A stretch of DNA of 64,000 bases from Bradyrhizobium genosp. L (GTDB lineage: Bacteria; Pseudomonadota; Alphaproteobacteria; Rhizobiales; Xanthobacteraceae), in NCBI RefSeq assembly GCF_015624485.1, contig NZ_CP061378.1, positions 5,518,001 to 5,582,000 of the forward strand, given 5' to 3'. Under the pieces are notes generated by a model that made no database searches, was not told the origin of the DNA, and saw only the letters and a program-made list of their open reading frames with translations. Positions 1 through 8,314 of the stretch are shown piece after piece. Position numbers and translations under genes: made by a program. The first letter of the stretch is position 1, and each line of letters starts with the position of its first letter.

Positions 1-74
1 GCGGGTCGACACGCCGATTCGGCTGGGTGCACCGATTATACCCTGAAAAATGAACACTCCTCCGCCAAACGACA

Positions 75-99
75 AGGGGCGGAACTGGGTTCCGCCCCT
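75..99 (-). terminator. Hairpin terminator after the TctC-like gene
   Basis: Perfect 11-bp inverted repeat (AGGGGCGGAAC, three-base loop, GTTCCGCCCCT) about 25 bases past the stop of the minus-strand substrate-binding protein gene. On the minus strand it is followed by TGTCGTTT, a weak T tract. It probably ends the tct transcript. Confidence 0.6.
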
Positions 100-124
100 G
101 CCCTATCCGCCTGATTGCGTTGGT

Positions 125-1096
125 TTAACTTGCCGGCTTGAGCACCGGTGTCCACTTCGCGATCTCGCTTTTGACGAGGGTTGCGAGCGCCTCCGGCGTG
201 CGCTGGGCCGGCGTCGGGATGACGCTGCCGAGTTCGAGCAGGCGCTTGCGGACCGTCTCGTCGTCGAGCGCCTTGATGGCCGCCGCGTTCAATGCGGCGA
301 CGATGGCGGGCGATGTGCCCTTCGGCGCGAAGATCGCGTTCCAGGCCTGGGCCTGGAACGCCGGCAGGCCGGCCTCCGCCGTGGTCGGCACTTCAGACAA
401 TGACGGATTGCGCTCGGCGGTGGCGACCGCATAGGCCTTGATGGTGCCGGCATTGATCTGCGGCACCGCGTTGACGATCTGGTCGCACATGTAATCGACC
501 TGGCCGGCGACCAGCGCATTCATCGCGGGTCCCGTGCCGTTGAAGGGTACGCCGACCGGCTTGACCTCGAGGATCGCGTTGAGCAGCTCGCAGGAGGCGT
601 GCGACACCGAGCCGATGCCGGCATGCGCGGCATTCACCTTCTCGGCGTTGGCCTTCACATAGGCGACGAATTCCCTGAGATCCTTCGGCGGGAAATCCTT
701 GCGCGCCAGGATCAGGATCGGCGTGCCCGCGAGCAGCGCGACCGGCTCGAAATCCTTCTCCGGATGGTAGGCGAGTTTTGGATAGAGCGGCACGGAGGCC
801 GCGTGCGTGCCCATGTGGCCGGTGACCAGGGTATAGCCGTCATTGCTGGCGCGCGCGGCCCGCGTCGTCGCGGTGGTGCCGCCGGCGCCGACCACGTTCT
901 CGATGACGATGCTCTGGCCCAGCGTCTGCGCCATGTTGGCGGTGACGATGCGCGAGATGACGTCGGTCGGACCGCCGGCCGCGAACGGCACGATCATCGT
1001 GATGCCGCGCGTCGGATAGTTTTGCGCGGACGCCGGCGTGGCGGCGGCGCACAGCGCAGCAAGGCACGCGCCCGCAAGCGAGCGAATGGACATCAT
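125..1096 (-). CDS. tctC: Bug/TctC-family tripartite tricarboxylate transporter substrate-binding protein
   Basis: Periplasmic binding protein of a tripartite tricarboxylate transporter (TTT). The 323-residue length is typical of the Bug family. Residues 1-24 form a Sec signal peptide ending at ASA-Q, and the mature protein begins with the family's YPTRGITMIVPFAAGGPTD segment. The start is the first of two adjacent ATGs, six bases after GGGGAGG. It is the last gene of tctB-tctA-tctC, separated from tctA by a hairpin, so it may be expressed at a different level from the permease. The ligand cannot be read from the sequence; Bug proteins bind various carboxylates. Confidence 0.9.
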   Translation of the reverse strand: MMSIRSLAGACLAALCAAATPASAQNYPTRGITMIVPFAAGGPTDVISRIVTANMAQTLGQSIVIENVVGAGGTTATTRAARASNDGYTLVTGHMGTHAASVPLYPKLAYHPEKDFEPVALLAGTPILILARKDFPPKDLREFVAYVKANAEKVNAAHAGIGSVSHASCELLNAILEVKPVGVPFNGTGPAMNALVAGQVDYMCDQIVNAVPQINAGTIKAYAVATAERNPSLSEVPTTAEAGLPAFQAQAWNAIFAPKGTSPAIVAALNAAAIKALDDETVRKRLLELGSVIPTPAQRTPEALATLVKSEIAKWTPVLKPAS

Positions 1097-1124
1097 CTCG
1101 ATCCTCCCCGTAAACGTCCGCGCA

Positions 1125-1163
1125 AAATGAAAATGCCGGCGCGACCGGCCGGCATTTTCATTT
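1125..1163 (-). terminator. Strong hairpin between tctA and tctC
   Basis: Perfect 16-bp inverted repeat (AAATGAAAATGCCGGC and its complement) with a seven-base loop, in the 129-bp gap between tctA and tctC. On the minus strand the 3' arm ends in ATTTTCATTTTG, so it looks like a factor-independent terminator. It could attenuate transcription into tctC or protect the upstream tctBA message. Confidence 0.65.
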
Positions 1164-1225
1164 CACGGGACGACACGAAAAGTCGATTCGACTTCCGCCT
1201 GCGGCGCGCCGACGCAGGATGCGCG

Positions 1226-2743
1226 CTAGCCTTCCGATTCGACGAACACCTCGTCACGCTTGGCACGCAGCGTCGGCAACACCGCGAGCACCAAGAGCGC
1301 AGCCGCGATCGCCAGCAGCACCGCCGACAGCGGACGGCTGACGAACACGCTCCAGTCGCCGCGCGAGATCAGCAGCGCGCGACGCAGGTTCTCCTCCATC
1401 AGCGGGCCCAGCACCATGCCGAGCAGCAGCGGCGCCGGCTCGAAATCATGCTTGATCAGCCAATAGCCGACCAGGCCGAACGCACCGGCCAGGACGACAT
1501 CGACCGGCGCGTTGTTCACCGAATAGATGCCGATCGCGCAGAAGATCACGATCGAAGGGAACATCAGCCGATAGGGCACGCGCAGCAGCCGCACCCAGAT
1601 GCCGACCAGCGGCAGGTTGATGATGATCAGCATCAAATTGCCGATCCACATCGAGGCGATCATGCCCCATACCAGGTCGGGCTGCTTCTGCATCACCTGC
1701 GGGCCCGGCACGATGCCATGGATGGTCATCGCGCCGACCATCAGCGCCATCACCGCATTCGGCGGGATGCCGAGCGTGAGCAGCGGGATGAACGAGGTCT
1801 GCGCCGCGGCGTTGTTGGCGCTTTCCGGTGACGCCACGCCTTCGATCGCACCGCGGCCGAACCGCGATGGATCCTTTGCGATCTTCTTCTCCAGCGTGTA
1901 GGCCGCAAACGAGGCGATCACGGCGCCACCGCCCGGCAGGATGCCGAGGATCGATCCGAGGATCGTGCCGCGAATGATCGCGGGCGTGGAATCCACCAGA
2001 TCCTTCCTGGTCGGCATCAGGCCGGTGATCTTCTGCTGCACGAGGTCGCGGCTCATCTCGGCGCCGGCATCGAGGTTGCGGATGATCTCGGCAAAGCCGA
2101 ACACGCCCATCGCGACCGTCGCAAAACCGAGTCCGTCGGCAAGTTCGGGGATGTTGAAGGCCATGCGGGAGGCACCGGTCTCGATGTCGGAGCCGACCAT
2201 CGACAGCAGCAGGCCGAACACGATCATCGCGATCGCCTTCAACACGCTGCCCTTGGCGAGCACCACCGCGAAGATCAGGCCGAGCACCATCAGCGAGAAA
2301 TATTCAGCCGGACCGAATGCCAGCGCGAGCTTTGTCAGCGGCGCGCCGAGCACGGCGATCAGGACGGTGGCGACGCAGCCGGCGAAGAACGAGCCGATCG
2401 CGGCGATCGCGAGCGCCGGACCGGCGCGGCCCTGCCGGGCCATCTGGTGGCCGTCGAGCGCGGTGACGACCGAGGTCGCCTCGCCGGGAATATTGACCAG
2501 GATCGAGGTGGTCGAGCCACCATATTGGGCGCCGTAGTAGATGCCGGCGAGCATGATCAGGGCGCCGACCGGCGGCAGGCCGAAGGTGATCGGCAGCAGC
2601 ATCGCAACGGTTGCGATGGTGCCGATGCCCGGCAGCACGCCGACCAATGTGCCGACCAGCGCACCGATCAGGCACATCAACAGGTTGATCGGCGAGAACG
2701 CGACAGCGAAACCATGGGCGAGATTGGCAAACAGTTCCATCAC
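1226..2743 (-). CDS. tctA: TctA-family large permease of a tripartite tricarboxylate transporter
   Basis: Large integral membrane subunit of a TTT importer. Its 505 residues are typical of TctA, with about 10-12 hydrophobic segments and the conserved glycine/proline-rich N-terminal segment VGVLPGIGTIATVAMLLP near residues 34-51. A second related segment, ILGILPGGGAVIASF, lies near residue 265, consistent with the internal duplication of the family. It starts 4 bases after the tctB stop, so the two are cotranscribed and probably translationally coupled. The C-terminal tail is short and charged (RAKRDEVFVESEG). Confidence 0.93.
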   Translation of the reverse strand: MMELFANLAHGFAVAFSPINLLMCLIGALVGTLVGVLPGIGTIATVAMLLPITFGLPPVGALIMLAGIYYGAQYGGSTTSILVNIPGEATSVVTALDGHQMARQGRAGPALAIAAIGSFFAGCVATVLIAVLGAPLTKLALAFGPAEYFSLMVLGLIFAVVLAKGSVLKAIAMIVFGLLLSMVGSDIETGASRMAFNIPELADGLGFATVAMGVFGFAEIIRNLDAGAEMSRDLVQQKITGLMPTRKDLVDSTPAIIRGTILGSILGILPGGGAVIASFAAYTLEKKIAKDPSRFGRGAIEGVASPESANNAAAQTSFIPLLTLGIPPNAVMALMVGAMTIHGIVPGPQVMQKQPDLVWGMIASMWIGNLMLIIINLPLVGIWVRLLRVPYRLMFPSIVIFCAIGIYSVNNAPVDVVLAGAFGLVGYWLIKHDFEPAPLLLGMVLGPLMEENLRRALLISRGDWSVFVSRPLSAVLLAIAAALLVLAVLPTLRAKRDEVFVESEG

Positions 2744-2747
2744 GCCC

Positions 2748-3284
2748 TCACTGGATCAGGAAGCGCGGGAACATCGGCATCGGCAGTCCCAGCACGTAAG
2801 GAAACAGCAACGCGCAGCCGAGGGTCAGGCAGGCGCCGACGATGATGGCCTCGAGCCATTTCGTCTCTTCCGAGCCAAGGGCTGCGATCAGGAAGCTCGC
2901 GAAGGCGGAGACGACGAGCCCGAGCGGACGGATCGCGAACGCGAAGAAGACGATCGCCGCCGACACGAACAGCGGCCCGCGCCAGGAATAGGCCGCGATG
3001 TGCGGACCGTCGTTCAAGACCCCCATCACGGCGACAGCGGCGCCGAGCAGCAACAGCAGCACGGCGAACATCCGCGGCGCGGTGCCTGCGCCGAACGAAA
3101 ATCCGTGCATGCCCTGAAGGTCGCTGGACGCCCATAATGCAAACAGCGCGATCCCGATCAGGGCGATGCCGCCGACAAAATCCTGCGGACCGCGGACCCA
3201 TTTCGGCAGGATGGATCTGACCGGCGCCTGGCTCGGCGTGTCACTCATGATTTCACTCCCCCTGGGCCGGATTTTTCCGCCCAT
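2748..3284 (-). CDS. tctB: TctB-family small permease of a tripartite tricarboxylate transporter
   Basis: Small membrane subunit of the TTT importer, 178 residues, with a hydrophilic N-terminal stretch of about 35 residues and then four hydrophobic segments. This matches TctB, which is poorly conserved in sequence but constant in size and topology. The assignment rests mainly on position directly upstream of tctA (4-base gap). The ATG at 3249 (MSDTPSQAPVRSILPK) is preceded by GGGGGAGTGAAATC on the minus strand and may be the true start; that would shorten the protein by 12 residues. Confidence 0.8.
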   Translation of the reverse strand: MGGKIRPRGSEIMSDTPSQAPVRSILPKWVRGPQDFVGGIALIGIALFALWASSDLQGMHGFSFGAGTAPRMFAVLLLLLGAAVAVMGVLNDGPHIAAYSWRGPLFVSAAIVFFAFAIRPLGLVVSAFASFLIAALGSEETKWLEAIIVGACLTLGCALLFPYVLGLPMPMFPRFLIQ

Positions 3285-3335
3285 CTTTATCGGATGGCTT
3301 GTGATGCCGGCCCGACGCCTTGCTAGCGATTTTCG

Positions 3336-3869
3336 TCAGACAACGCCAGCAAAACCCAAGATGCCGCCGCCGAGCAACAGCCAGAACGGATTGATCCGCG
3401 TCGCGAAGGCGAGCGCGGCTGCGACAATCGTGATCAGGGCCGCGATCCAACTTTGGTCTGACGTCCGCGCCAGGATCAGGCCGCTCGCGGCCATCAGGCC
3501 GATCGACAGCGGAACCAGCGCCGCCTGAACGAGCGCGGGCCACTGCGCATCGCGCGAACGTTCGAGGAAGCGGCTCACATAATAGGCAAGCAGCGCGGTC
3601 GGGCCGCACATCGCAATCGTCGCCGCAAATGCGCCGGCGATCCCTGCGACGGAATAGCCGATCAGCGTGACGATCAGCACGTTCGGTCCCGGCGACAGCT
3701 GCGAGATCGCAAACACGTCGGCGAACTGCTTGTCGCTCATCCAGTGATGCACCTCGACCGCGGCGCGATGCATTTCCGGGATCGCCGAATTGGCACCGCC
3801 GACCGCGAACAGCGACATCAGGCCGAAGGTCCAGACCAGCTCGGCAACCGGGTTGGAATTCTGGCTCAT
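3336..3869 (-). CDS. Chromate transporter, C-terminal half protein (short-chain CHR family)
   Basis: One member of a short-chain chromate-ion transporter (CHR/ChrA) pair, 177 residues. It shows the CHR repeat signature: an early phenylalanine/glycine-rich segment (LFAVGGANSAIPEM), then FADVFAISQLSPGPNVLIVTL near residue 50, followed by four or five hydrophobic segments. The ATG overlaps the stop of the upstream half by four bases (ATGA), so the two are made together and probably form a heterodimer, as in other short-chain CHR pairs. The substrate could be chromate or another oxyanion; no chrB regulator is nearby. Confidence 0.85.
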   Translation of the reverse strand: MSQNSNPVAELVWTFGLMSLFAVGGANSAIPEMHRAAVEVHHWMSDKQFADVFAISQLSPGPNVLIVTLIGYSVAGIAGAFAATIAMCGPTALLAYYVSRFLERSRDAQWPALVQAALVPLSIGLMAASGLILARTSDQSWIAALITIVAAALAFATRINPFWLLLGGGILGFAGVV

Positions 3870-4477
3870 GCCTTCACCTTCCGCCGTGTGGCAACGGTGA
3901 CCGCGAGGCTGAGCGGGATCGCGACCAGCAGCACGATCTGGAGCGGCCAGCGGATCAAGCCGATCGCGGTGAACACCAGGACCAGGATGACGAGGCCCGT
4001 GACGTCGCGCCGCTTGATCAGCGGCATCATCATCTTGAAGACGACCGCGATCAGGAGCCCGACCGCCGCGCAGGCCACGCCGGCGAGCGCGCGGCGCAAC
4101 GCGGGGATCTCGCCGTAATGCGCGTAGAGCGCGGCAAGCGCGGTCGCGATCAGCATCGGCGGACCGACCAGGCCGGCGAACGCGGCACACCCGCCGGCGA
4201 TGCCACGAAAACGTGACCCGAACACAACCGACAGATTGACGATGTTCGGACCTGGCAGGAAATGGCACAGCGCAAAGGTCTCGTTGAACTCCTCCGCCGT
4301 CATCCAGCGGTGCTGTTCGACGATGGCCCGCCGGGCCCAGACCAAAACCCCGCCAAAGCCCGCCAGCGACATCTTGGCAAAGGCGATGAACAGCTCGAAC
4401 AGGCCGGGCTGCATGGGTGGCGATGGCGTGGAGAGATCCGGCGCCGGAGCGGCGACCGGCGGGGATTCCGGGGGCAT
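3866..4477 (-). CDS. Chromate transporter, N-terminal half protein (short-chain CHR family)
   Basis: Partner of the short-chain CHR pair, 203 residues. A proline-rich N-terminal tail of about 22 residues precedes the CHR domain, which shows FAKMSLAGFGGVLVWARR and ETFALCHFLPGPNIVNLSVVFG, the two family signatures (G-F-G-G and L-PGPN). It overlaps the downstream half by ATGA. Single-polypeptide ChrA carries both domains fused; here they are two genes. Known CHR proteins export chromate by proton or sulfate antiport, but the physiological substrate here is inferred only from the family. Confidence 0.85.
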   Translation of the reverse strand: MPPESPPVAAPAPDLSTPSPPMQPGLFELFIAFAKMSLAGFGGVLVWARRAIVEQHRWMTAEEFNETFALCHFLPGPNIVNLSVVFGSRFRGIAGGCAAFAGLVGPPMLIATALAALYAHYGEIPALRRALAGVACAAVGLLIAVVFKMMMPLIKRRDVTGLVILVLVFTAIGLIRWPLQIVLLVAIPLSLAVTVATRRKVKA

Positions 4478-4587
4478 GGGGAAAATCTAGAACGTCGCCC
4501 GGACCCAGGCCAACCCAAATCGGCGTGTTTTCACACCTGAGACAGGCCTGAATCGGCTCTATTCTTCTTCAGGCCAGCCGCCTATAT

Positions 4588-4920
4588 TGGGGGTGCCGGT
4601 TCGCCGGCTATGGAAATAAATGGCCGTCGCAATAAACCATTCGGACCCGGGGGCGGTACCCGGCGCCTCCACCAAAGGCCACCATCTCGTTCCAGAGTGG
4701 CTTTTGGCGGGGGCGAAATAGGATCGACGAGGGCGTAAAGGGCGTGTTTTTTCTCGGTATGGTTCCGCCGTTATCGGGCTAATGCAATAGTTGCCAACGA
4801 CAACTTTGCTCCGGTTGCTCAGGCTGCGTAACGCAGTTTGAAAGACCATCTTAAAGTCCTAACGGGTTAAGCTCCGTTAGGCGGGGTTCGGAGGCACCTG
4901 GCAACAGAAGCCTCCACTTT
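4588..4920 (+). ncRNA. ssrA: Circularly permuted two-piece tmRNA
   Basis: Transfer-messenger RNA of the permuted alphaproteobacterial type. The acceptor piece comes first and ends in CCA at 4672-4674, with acceptor 3' strand CGCCTCC (4664-4670) and a T-stem CCGGG/CCCGG just upstream. The coding piece starts at 4709 with GGGGGCG, which pairs with 4664-4670 and includes a G-U at the third pair, the alanine identity element. The tag frame runs 4793-4828 (ANDNFAPVAQAA, stop TAA at 4829). Hairpins CTAACGG/CCGTTAG (4859-4880) and GGAGGC/GCCTCC (4890-4915) follow. The 4675-4708 segment is the excised loop. Outer ends are approximate. Confidence 0.95.
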
Positions 4921-5068
4921 AATTTCCCCGACCGGTCAGCCTGCTATTTCCGCTGCTGGTCCCTGCTGATTTCCGGCTCCCGGCGGGGTAGCATGGCCCC
5001 AAAAGGGCGAGTCGGACGGATCCGGCGGCGCCCGCCAGAGCTACTTTTTTGCAAGCGACAGGATCACC

Positions 5069-5590
5069 ATGGCGACCGATCACATCCGATATGACGTGCT
5101 GGCGCGGGACGCGCTGCGCGGGGTGCTGCGGCGGGTCCTGACGGATGCCGCCGAACATGGCCTGCCGGGCGAGCATCATTTCTACATCACCTTCCTGTCG
5201 ACCGCCGAAGGCGTGAAGCTGTCGCCGCGGCTGCTCGCGCAATATCCCGAAGAGATGACCATCATCCTGCAGCACCAGTTCTGGGACCTGGTGGTGACGG
5301 AGGAGCGGTTCGAGGTCGGGCTGTCGTTCGGCGGCATCCCCGAGCGGCTGACCGTGCCGTTCGCCGCGGTGACCCGTTTCCTCGATCCGTCCGCGCCGTT
5401 CGACCTACAGTTCGACGCCTCGGATGCGGTGGCGGAGACCCCGCCCGTCCCGTTGCAGGCCACGCCGCCGACCCCGCTGCCCGCACCGTCGCCCCAGACC
5501 GCGGCGGAGACCAAGGCGGCCGAGGACGAGAACGCCAAGCCCAGCGAGGGCGCCGAGGTGGTGCGGCTGGACCGCTTCCGCAAGAAATAA
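5069..5590 (+). CDS. sspB: SspB, ClpXP adaptor for ssrA-tagged proteins (alpha type)
   Basis: Adaptor that delivers tmRNA-tagged proteins to the ClpXP protease. Residues 1 to about 120 form the SspB fold (HHFYITFLSTAEGVKLSPRL, then LVVTEERFEVGLSFGG and ERLTVPFAAVTRFLDPS). A long proline/alanine/glutamate-rich linker follows, and the tail EVVRLDRFRKK is the expected ClpX-binding module of alpha SspB proteins. Start supported by AGGA six bases upstream. It lies about 150 bases downstream of ssrA on the same strand, so tag source and tag adaptor are neighbours. Length 173 residues fits alpha SspB. Confidence 0.92.
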   Translation: MATDHIRYDVLARDALRGVLRRVLTDAAEHGLPGEHHFYITFLSTAEGVKLSPRLLAQYPEEMTIILQHQFWDLVVTEERFEVGLSFGGIPERLTVPFAAVTRFLDPSAPFDLQFDASDAVAETPPVPLQATPPTPLPAPSPQTAAETKAAEDENAKPSEGAEVVRLDRFRKK

Positions 5591-5744
5591 TCTAAACACG
5601 GACCTGCCCCCGACCCTGTAGGATGCCGCCCGGCACGGGATGACGGATCGTCATCCGGCACTATCTTGTGCATGCGTGATCGCTGCGCAGACGCTTCGCG
5701 CTGTCGCCCCGGATCACCATCGAGCACGCAACGGGAAGGCAACC

Positions 5745-7142
<1,398 letters not shown>

Positions 7143-7421
7143 AACAAGCGCAGCAATGTCCGGATAATTACGGTCAGTGCGCGTGATATAATTATGAATC
7201 ATAACGCCTAAAGACTAAGGCGGCTTATCTATCAGCTCTGCGTTGACGCATGGTACAGCAAACAGGCGTCTGGTTTTCGCAGAGCGAAACTGATTCTTTG
7301 GTGCTATCACGAAGCACCAAGCGAGGATTTTGATGGACATCGAAGCAAGCGCCGAGCGCGACCACTCTTGCTTTCGTCACGATGCATCACCAAGTCCGAT
7401 TTGGGGACGATGAGGACGAGC
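7143..7421. other. AT-rich intergenic region with hairpins after fumC
   Basis: About 280 bases without a convincing gene. It is noticeably richer in A and T than its surroundings. TTGGTGC/GCACCAA (7298-7320) forms a 7-bp hairpin, and GTTTTCGC/GCGAAAC (about 7273-7290) another. The promoter for the downstream DUF4169/RHH pair should lie here, but I could not pick a clear -35/-10. Confidence 0.4.
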
Positions 7422-7607
7422 ATGGGCGACGTGGTCAACTTGAAGCGATACAAGAAGCGCGACGAGCGCGAGCAACAAGCGAAACAGGCTGAAGCCAACC
7501 GTGCGCTATTCGGTCGCACCAAATCCGAACGCGCGCGCGATGAATTCCTTGCCGAGCAGAATACGCGTCTGCTCGACCAGCATCACATCGAGGGAGACGC
7601 ATCATGA
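7422..7607 (+). CDS. DUF4169 family small protein
   Basis: 61-residue highly charged protein beginning MGDVVNLKRYKKRDEREQQ, the hallmark of DUF4169 proteins of rhizobia. It is predicted almost wholly helical, with alternating Lys/Arg and Glu/Gln and no membrane segment. Function is unknown. Its stop overlaps the ATG of the ribbon-helix-helix gene by four bases (ATGA), so the pair is cotranscribed and coupled. The start at 7422 is chosen because the conserved N terminus begins there; an earlier in-frame TTG at 7368 adds only non-conserved sequence. Confidence 0.8.
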   Translation: MGDVVNLKRYKKRDEREQQAKQAEANRALFGRTKSERARDEFLAEQNTRLLDQHHIEGDAS

Positions 7608-7879
7608 AGTCTCCCGTGGTGAAACGTTCGATCGTCGTTGCCGGGCACAAGACCAGCGTCAGCCTCGAAGAGGCGTTCTGGAACGGCATGAAGGAGATCT
7701 CCGGCCTGCGCAACATGACGCTGTCGGAGCTGGTCGGCGAGATCGACAACAACCGCCAGCAGGGCAATCTGTCCTCCGCGATCCGCCTCTTCGTGCTGGA
7801 CTATTTCCGCTCGCGCGCCACGCCGGCGGTGCCGACGGATGTCAGGCCGCAGCAGATCGATACGCGCCAGCAGGCCTGA
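7604..7879 (+). CDS. Ribbon-helix-helix domain protein
   Basis: 91-residue protein with a ribbon-helix-helix fold of the type found in alphaproteobacterial small regulators (KRSIVVAGHKTSVSLEEAFWNGMKEISGLRNMTLSELVGEID). The first beta strand is RSIVVAGHKTSVSL, followed by two helices; the C-terminal 25 residues are disordered. The family is presumed to bind DNA, but I see no operator and no toxin partner; the coupled DUF4169 gene upstream is not a known toxin or antitoxin. A transcriptional role is inference. Confidence 0.8.
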   Translation: MKSPVVKRSIVVAGHKTSVSLEEAFWNGMKEISGLRNMTLSELVGEIDNNRQQGNLSSAIRLFVLDYFRSRATPAVPTDVRPQQIDTRQQA

Positions 7880-7952
7880 TCACAGACCCGATCGCCGTGA
7901 CGGGATCGCCGTGCTATCAAGCAGGCGATCCCGTTCTCGCGCGAGTGTCGGC

Positions 7953-8306
7953 ATGAAGGTCAAACGCATCGTCGCCGACATCGCAGCCACCGACGTGGCG
8001 GCGGCGAAGGCATTTTATGGCGATATCCTCGGCCTTGAGCCGCTGATGGATTTCGGTTGGGTTGCGATCTACGGCTCATCCGAAATGATGCAGGCTCAGA
8101 TCACCTTCGCGTCCGAAGGCGGCTCTGGCGCACCGGCGCCGGATCTCTCGATCGAGGTCGACGATCTCGACGAGGCGCTTCGCCGCGTCGACGCAGCCGG
8201 CATTGCCATCGCATACGGACCTGCGAACGAGCCGTGGGGCGTGCGCCGCTTCTTCGTCCGCGATCCCTTCGGCAAGCTGGTCAACATTCTGCAGCACCAG
8301 CCGTAG
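7953..8306 (+). CDS. VOC-family (glyoxalase/bleomycin resistance fold) protein
   Basis: Single-domain VOC protein of 117 residues with the expected paired beta-alpha-beta-beta-beta modules. Module one is RIVADIAATDVAAAKAFYGDILGLEPLMDFGWVAIYG; module two begins near PDLSIEVDDLDEALRRVDAAG and ends FFVRDPFGKLVNIL. Members include glyoxalase I, fosfomycin and bleomycin resistance proteins and extradiol dioxygenases. The first-module metal position (usually H/Q after the first strand) is not obvious, so no reaction can be assigned. It lies 8 bases from the convergent AsmA gene end. Confidence 0.8.
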   Translation: MKVKRIVADIAATDVAAAKAFYGDILGLEPLMDFGWVAIYGSSEMMQAQITFASEGGSGAPAPDLSIEVDDLDEALRRVDAAGIAIAYGPANEPWGVRRFFVRDPFGKLVNILQHQP

Positions 8307-8314
8307 TCGCGACG

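Noticed and set aside
4559..4849. Minus-strand ORF of 96 codons
   Set aside because: It is the complement of the tmRNA gene; the RNA folds, tag frame and CCA end on the plus strand explain the sequence.
7422..7879. DUF4169/RHH pair as a toxin-antitoxin module
   Set aside because: Neither partner resembles a toxin; only the RHH fold recalls antitoxins.
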